Source of the DNA: Candidatus Aminicenantota bacterium
GTDB taxonomy: Bacteria; Acidobacteriota; UBA6911; RPQK01; JAJDTT01
Direction of reading: 5' to 3'
Length of the DNA stretch: 5,925 nucleotides
NCBI GenBank assembly: GCA_026706325.1
Contig: JAPOYZ010000508.1
Location: forward strand, 1-5,925
In this document: piece by piece, positions 4,791 through 5,925 of the stretch
How the letters are laid out: each line of letters starts with the position of its first letter
How positions within the stretch are numbered: the stretch's first letter is position 1
The notes under the pieces: model-generated
The model's database searches: none
Told to the model about the DNA's origin: nothing
What the model saw: the letters and a program-made list of their open reading frames with translations, nothing else
Position numbers and translations under genes: made by a program

Positions 4791-5925
4791 GAAATGTCGC
4801 GGACGGCGCCCTGGGCGGCGCTGGTGGTCAGAGCGGCATAGGCGGCCAGGGCCTGGGAGATGGGCCGGTGGCGGTCGCGCGGACGGTAGGCGTCCCGGCC
4901 CCGAGCCTCCATTTGCCGGCGGCGGCGTGTCAGCTCCGTGTCCGGGACCGCCAATTCCAGCGTTCGGTTGGGAATGTCGATCCGGATCAGGTCTCCCTCT
5001 TCCACCAGGGCGATGGCCCCACCCTCGGCCGCCTCGGGGGAGACGTGTCCGATGGACAATCCGCTGGTCCCGCCGCTGAAGCGCCCATCCGTCAGCAGCG
5101 CGCACTTGGCGCCCAGTTGCCGGGCCTTGATGTAGGAGGTGGGATAGAGCATCTCCTGCATCCCCGGACCACCTTTGGGTCCTTCGTACCGGATCACCAC
5201 CACGTCCCCGGCCTGGATCCCTCCTCCCAGAATCCCGTCGCAGGCTTCCTCCTGGGACTCGAAGACGCGGGCCGGTCCCTCGAAGACCCAGATCGACTCG
5301 GCCACCCCGGCCGTCTTCACAATGCACCCGTCCTCGGCCAGATTGCCGTAGAGGACGGCCAGCCCTCCGTCCTGGGAATAGGCGTGCTCGGCCGACCGGA
5401 TGCACCCTTCCCTCGAGTCCAGGTCGGACGCTTGGTAGTAGCTCTCCTGAGAAAACGCTTCCCGGGTGCGAACCCCTCCGGGAGCCGCCAGCGCCCGGCG
5501 GCGCGCGAAATCACACAGCGACCCGTTGCCGGCCCGGAGGTCGTTCGTGCGAATCATGTTTTCCATGTCGTCCCCGGAGACGGTCCCCACTCCGGAGTGA
5601 ATCTTCCCGGCGCGCTGGAGCTCTCCCAGGATGGTCGGAATCCCGCCGGCGCGGGCCACATCCTCCAGGTGAAACTTGCCCGTGGCCGGCGCCACCTTGC
5701 AGATGCAGGGGACCTGGCGGGACAGGCGGTCGATGTCGGCCATGGTAAAATCCACTTCCGCCTCCCGCGCCATGGCCAGGATGTGCAGCACCGTATTGGT
5801 GGACCCCCCCATGGCGATATCCAGACTCATGGCGTTCTCGAAGGCGTCGAACGTCGCGATATTCAGAGGGAGCACGGACTCGTCCCCCTCCAGGTAATAG
5901 GTCCGGGTCATCCCCACGATGCGCT
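4778..5925 (-). CDS. ilvD: Dihydroxy-acid dehydratase, C-terminal part (partial)
   Basis: IlvD dehydrates 2,3-dihydroxy-isovalerate and 2,3-dihydroxy-3-methylvalerate to the keto acids that precede valine, leucine and isoleucine; it is a cytoplasmic iron-sulfur enzyme of the IlvD/Edd family. The visible 381 residues run off the right edge and match the C-terminal ~60% of the E. coli-type enzyme (616 residues). Motifs in order are DESVLPLNIATFDAFENAM, DIAMGGSTNTVLH (near 5783-5822), EVDFTMADIDRLSRQVP, CKVAPATGKFHLEDV, AYSQDGGLAVLYGNLAEDG, CIVKTAG, VVIRYEGPKGGPGMQEMLYP, and the signature DGRFSGGTSG-LSIGHVSPEA (about 5030-5096), whose serine is the proposed catalytic base. The cluster-ligand cysteines known for the family lie mostly in the N-terminal part, outside the window. 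The protein ends GAVRDISQLG, like relatives. The frame stays open beyond the GTG at 5917, so that codon is internal. No break is seen. Confidence 0.96.
   Translation of the reverse strand, partial: RIVGMTRTYYLEGDESVLPLNIATFDAFENAMSLDIAMGGSTNTVLHILAMAREAEVDFTMADIDRLSRQVPCICKVAPATGKFHLEDVARAGGIPTILGELQRAGKIHSGVGTVSGDDMENMIRTNDLRAGNGSLCDFARRRALAAPGGVRTREAFSQESYYQASDLDSREGCIRSAEHAYSQDGGLAVLYGNLAEDGCIVKTAGVAESIWVFEGPARVFESQEEACDGILGGGIQAGDVVVIRYEGPKGGPGMQEMLYPTSYIKARQLGAKCALLTDGRFSGGTSGLSIGHVSPEAAEGGAIALVEEGDLIRIDIPNRTLELAVPDTELTRRRRQMEARGRDAYRPRDRHRPISQALAAYAALTTSAAQGAVRDISQLG

Noticed and set aside
4749..5405. Minus-strand frame of 218 codons inside ilvD
   Set aside because: It is the shifted frame of a strongly conserved ilvD; the product is Arg/Gly-rich without motifs.
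1..5925. CRISPR arrays, tRNA or rRNA genes, transposases, phage integrase
   Set aside because: No regularly spaced short repeats, cloverleaf-like segment, rRNA sequence or recombinase motif was seen on either strand.

Overview
The window looks like chromosomal DNA of a GC-rich Gram-negative bacterium. The best guess is an Acidobacteriota member. The basis is the large Oar-like TonB-dependent receptor (carboxypeptidase-regulatory-like domain, then plug, then barrel with a 'FNATNHPNF' motif near the C-terminus), a receptor class strongly expanded in that phylum, next to a gene start with a twin-arginine leader. No rRNA or other phylogenetic marker is present, so this is inference.

Layout. (1) 1-67, minus strand: the first 22 codons of a Tat-exported protein, cut by the left edge. 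(2) 68-181: a short divergent intergenic region with a 13-nt palindrome. (3) 182-3387, plus strand: one TonB-dependent receptor gene of about 1068 codons, broken into two reading frames near 698-731. The break sits at a C7 run and a G7 run within overlapping, mutually exclusive hairpins; one extra nucleotide (or a -1 slip) rejoins the frames. (4) 3388-3542: non-coding, with imperfect inverted repeats. (5) 3543-4659: two nearly head-to-tail copies of a ~550-bp cassette. Each carries, on the minus strand, a promoter-like block, an ~80-90-nt leader, a strong Shine-Dalgarno, a gene for a ~106-109-residue four-helix membrane protein of unknown function, and a GC-rich hairpin exactly 7 nt after the stop codon. 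(6) 4660-4777: spacer holding one copy of a ~38-nt direct repeat whose other copy overlaps the end of the next gene. (7) 4778-5925, minus strand: the C-terminal ~60% of dihydroxy-acid dehydratase (ilvD), cut by the right edge.

How the parts relate. The receptor converges on the small-protein cassettes, and ilvD lies upstream of them on the same strand. Each cassette appears to carry its own promoter and 3' hairpin, so I read them as independent monocistronic units rather than part of an ilvD operon. The strongest candidate for something undescribed is this duplicated cassette: the 37-nt promoter block differs at one position between copies, while the 3' hairpin has changed sequence but kept its pairing through compensatory substitutions. 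That pattern suggests selection on both RNA structure and promoter. I do not recognise the encoded protein family.
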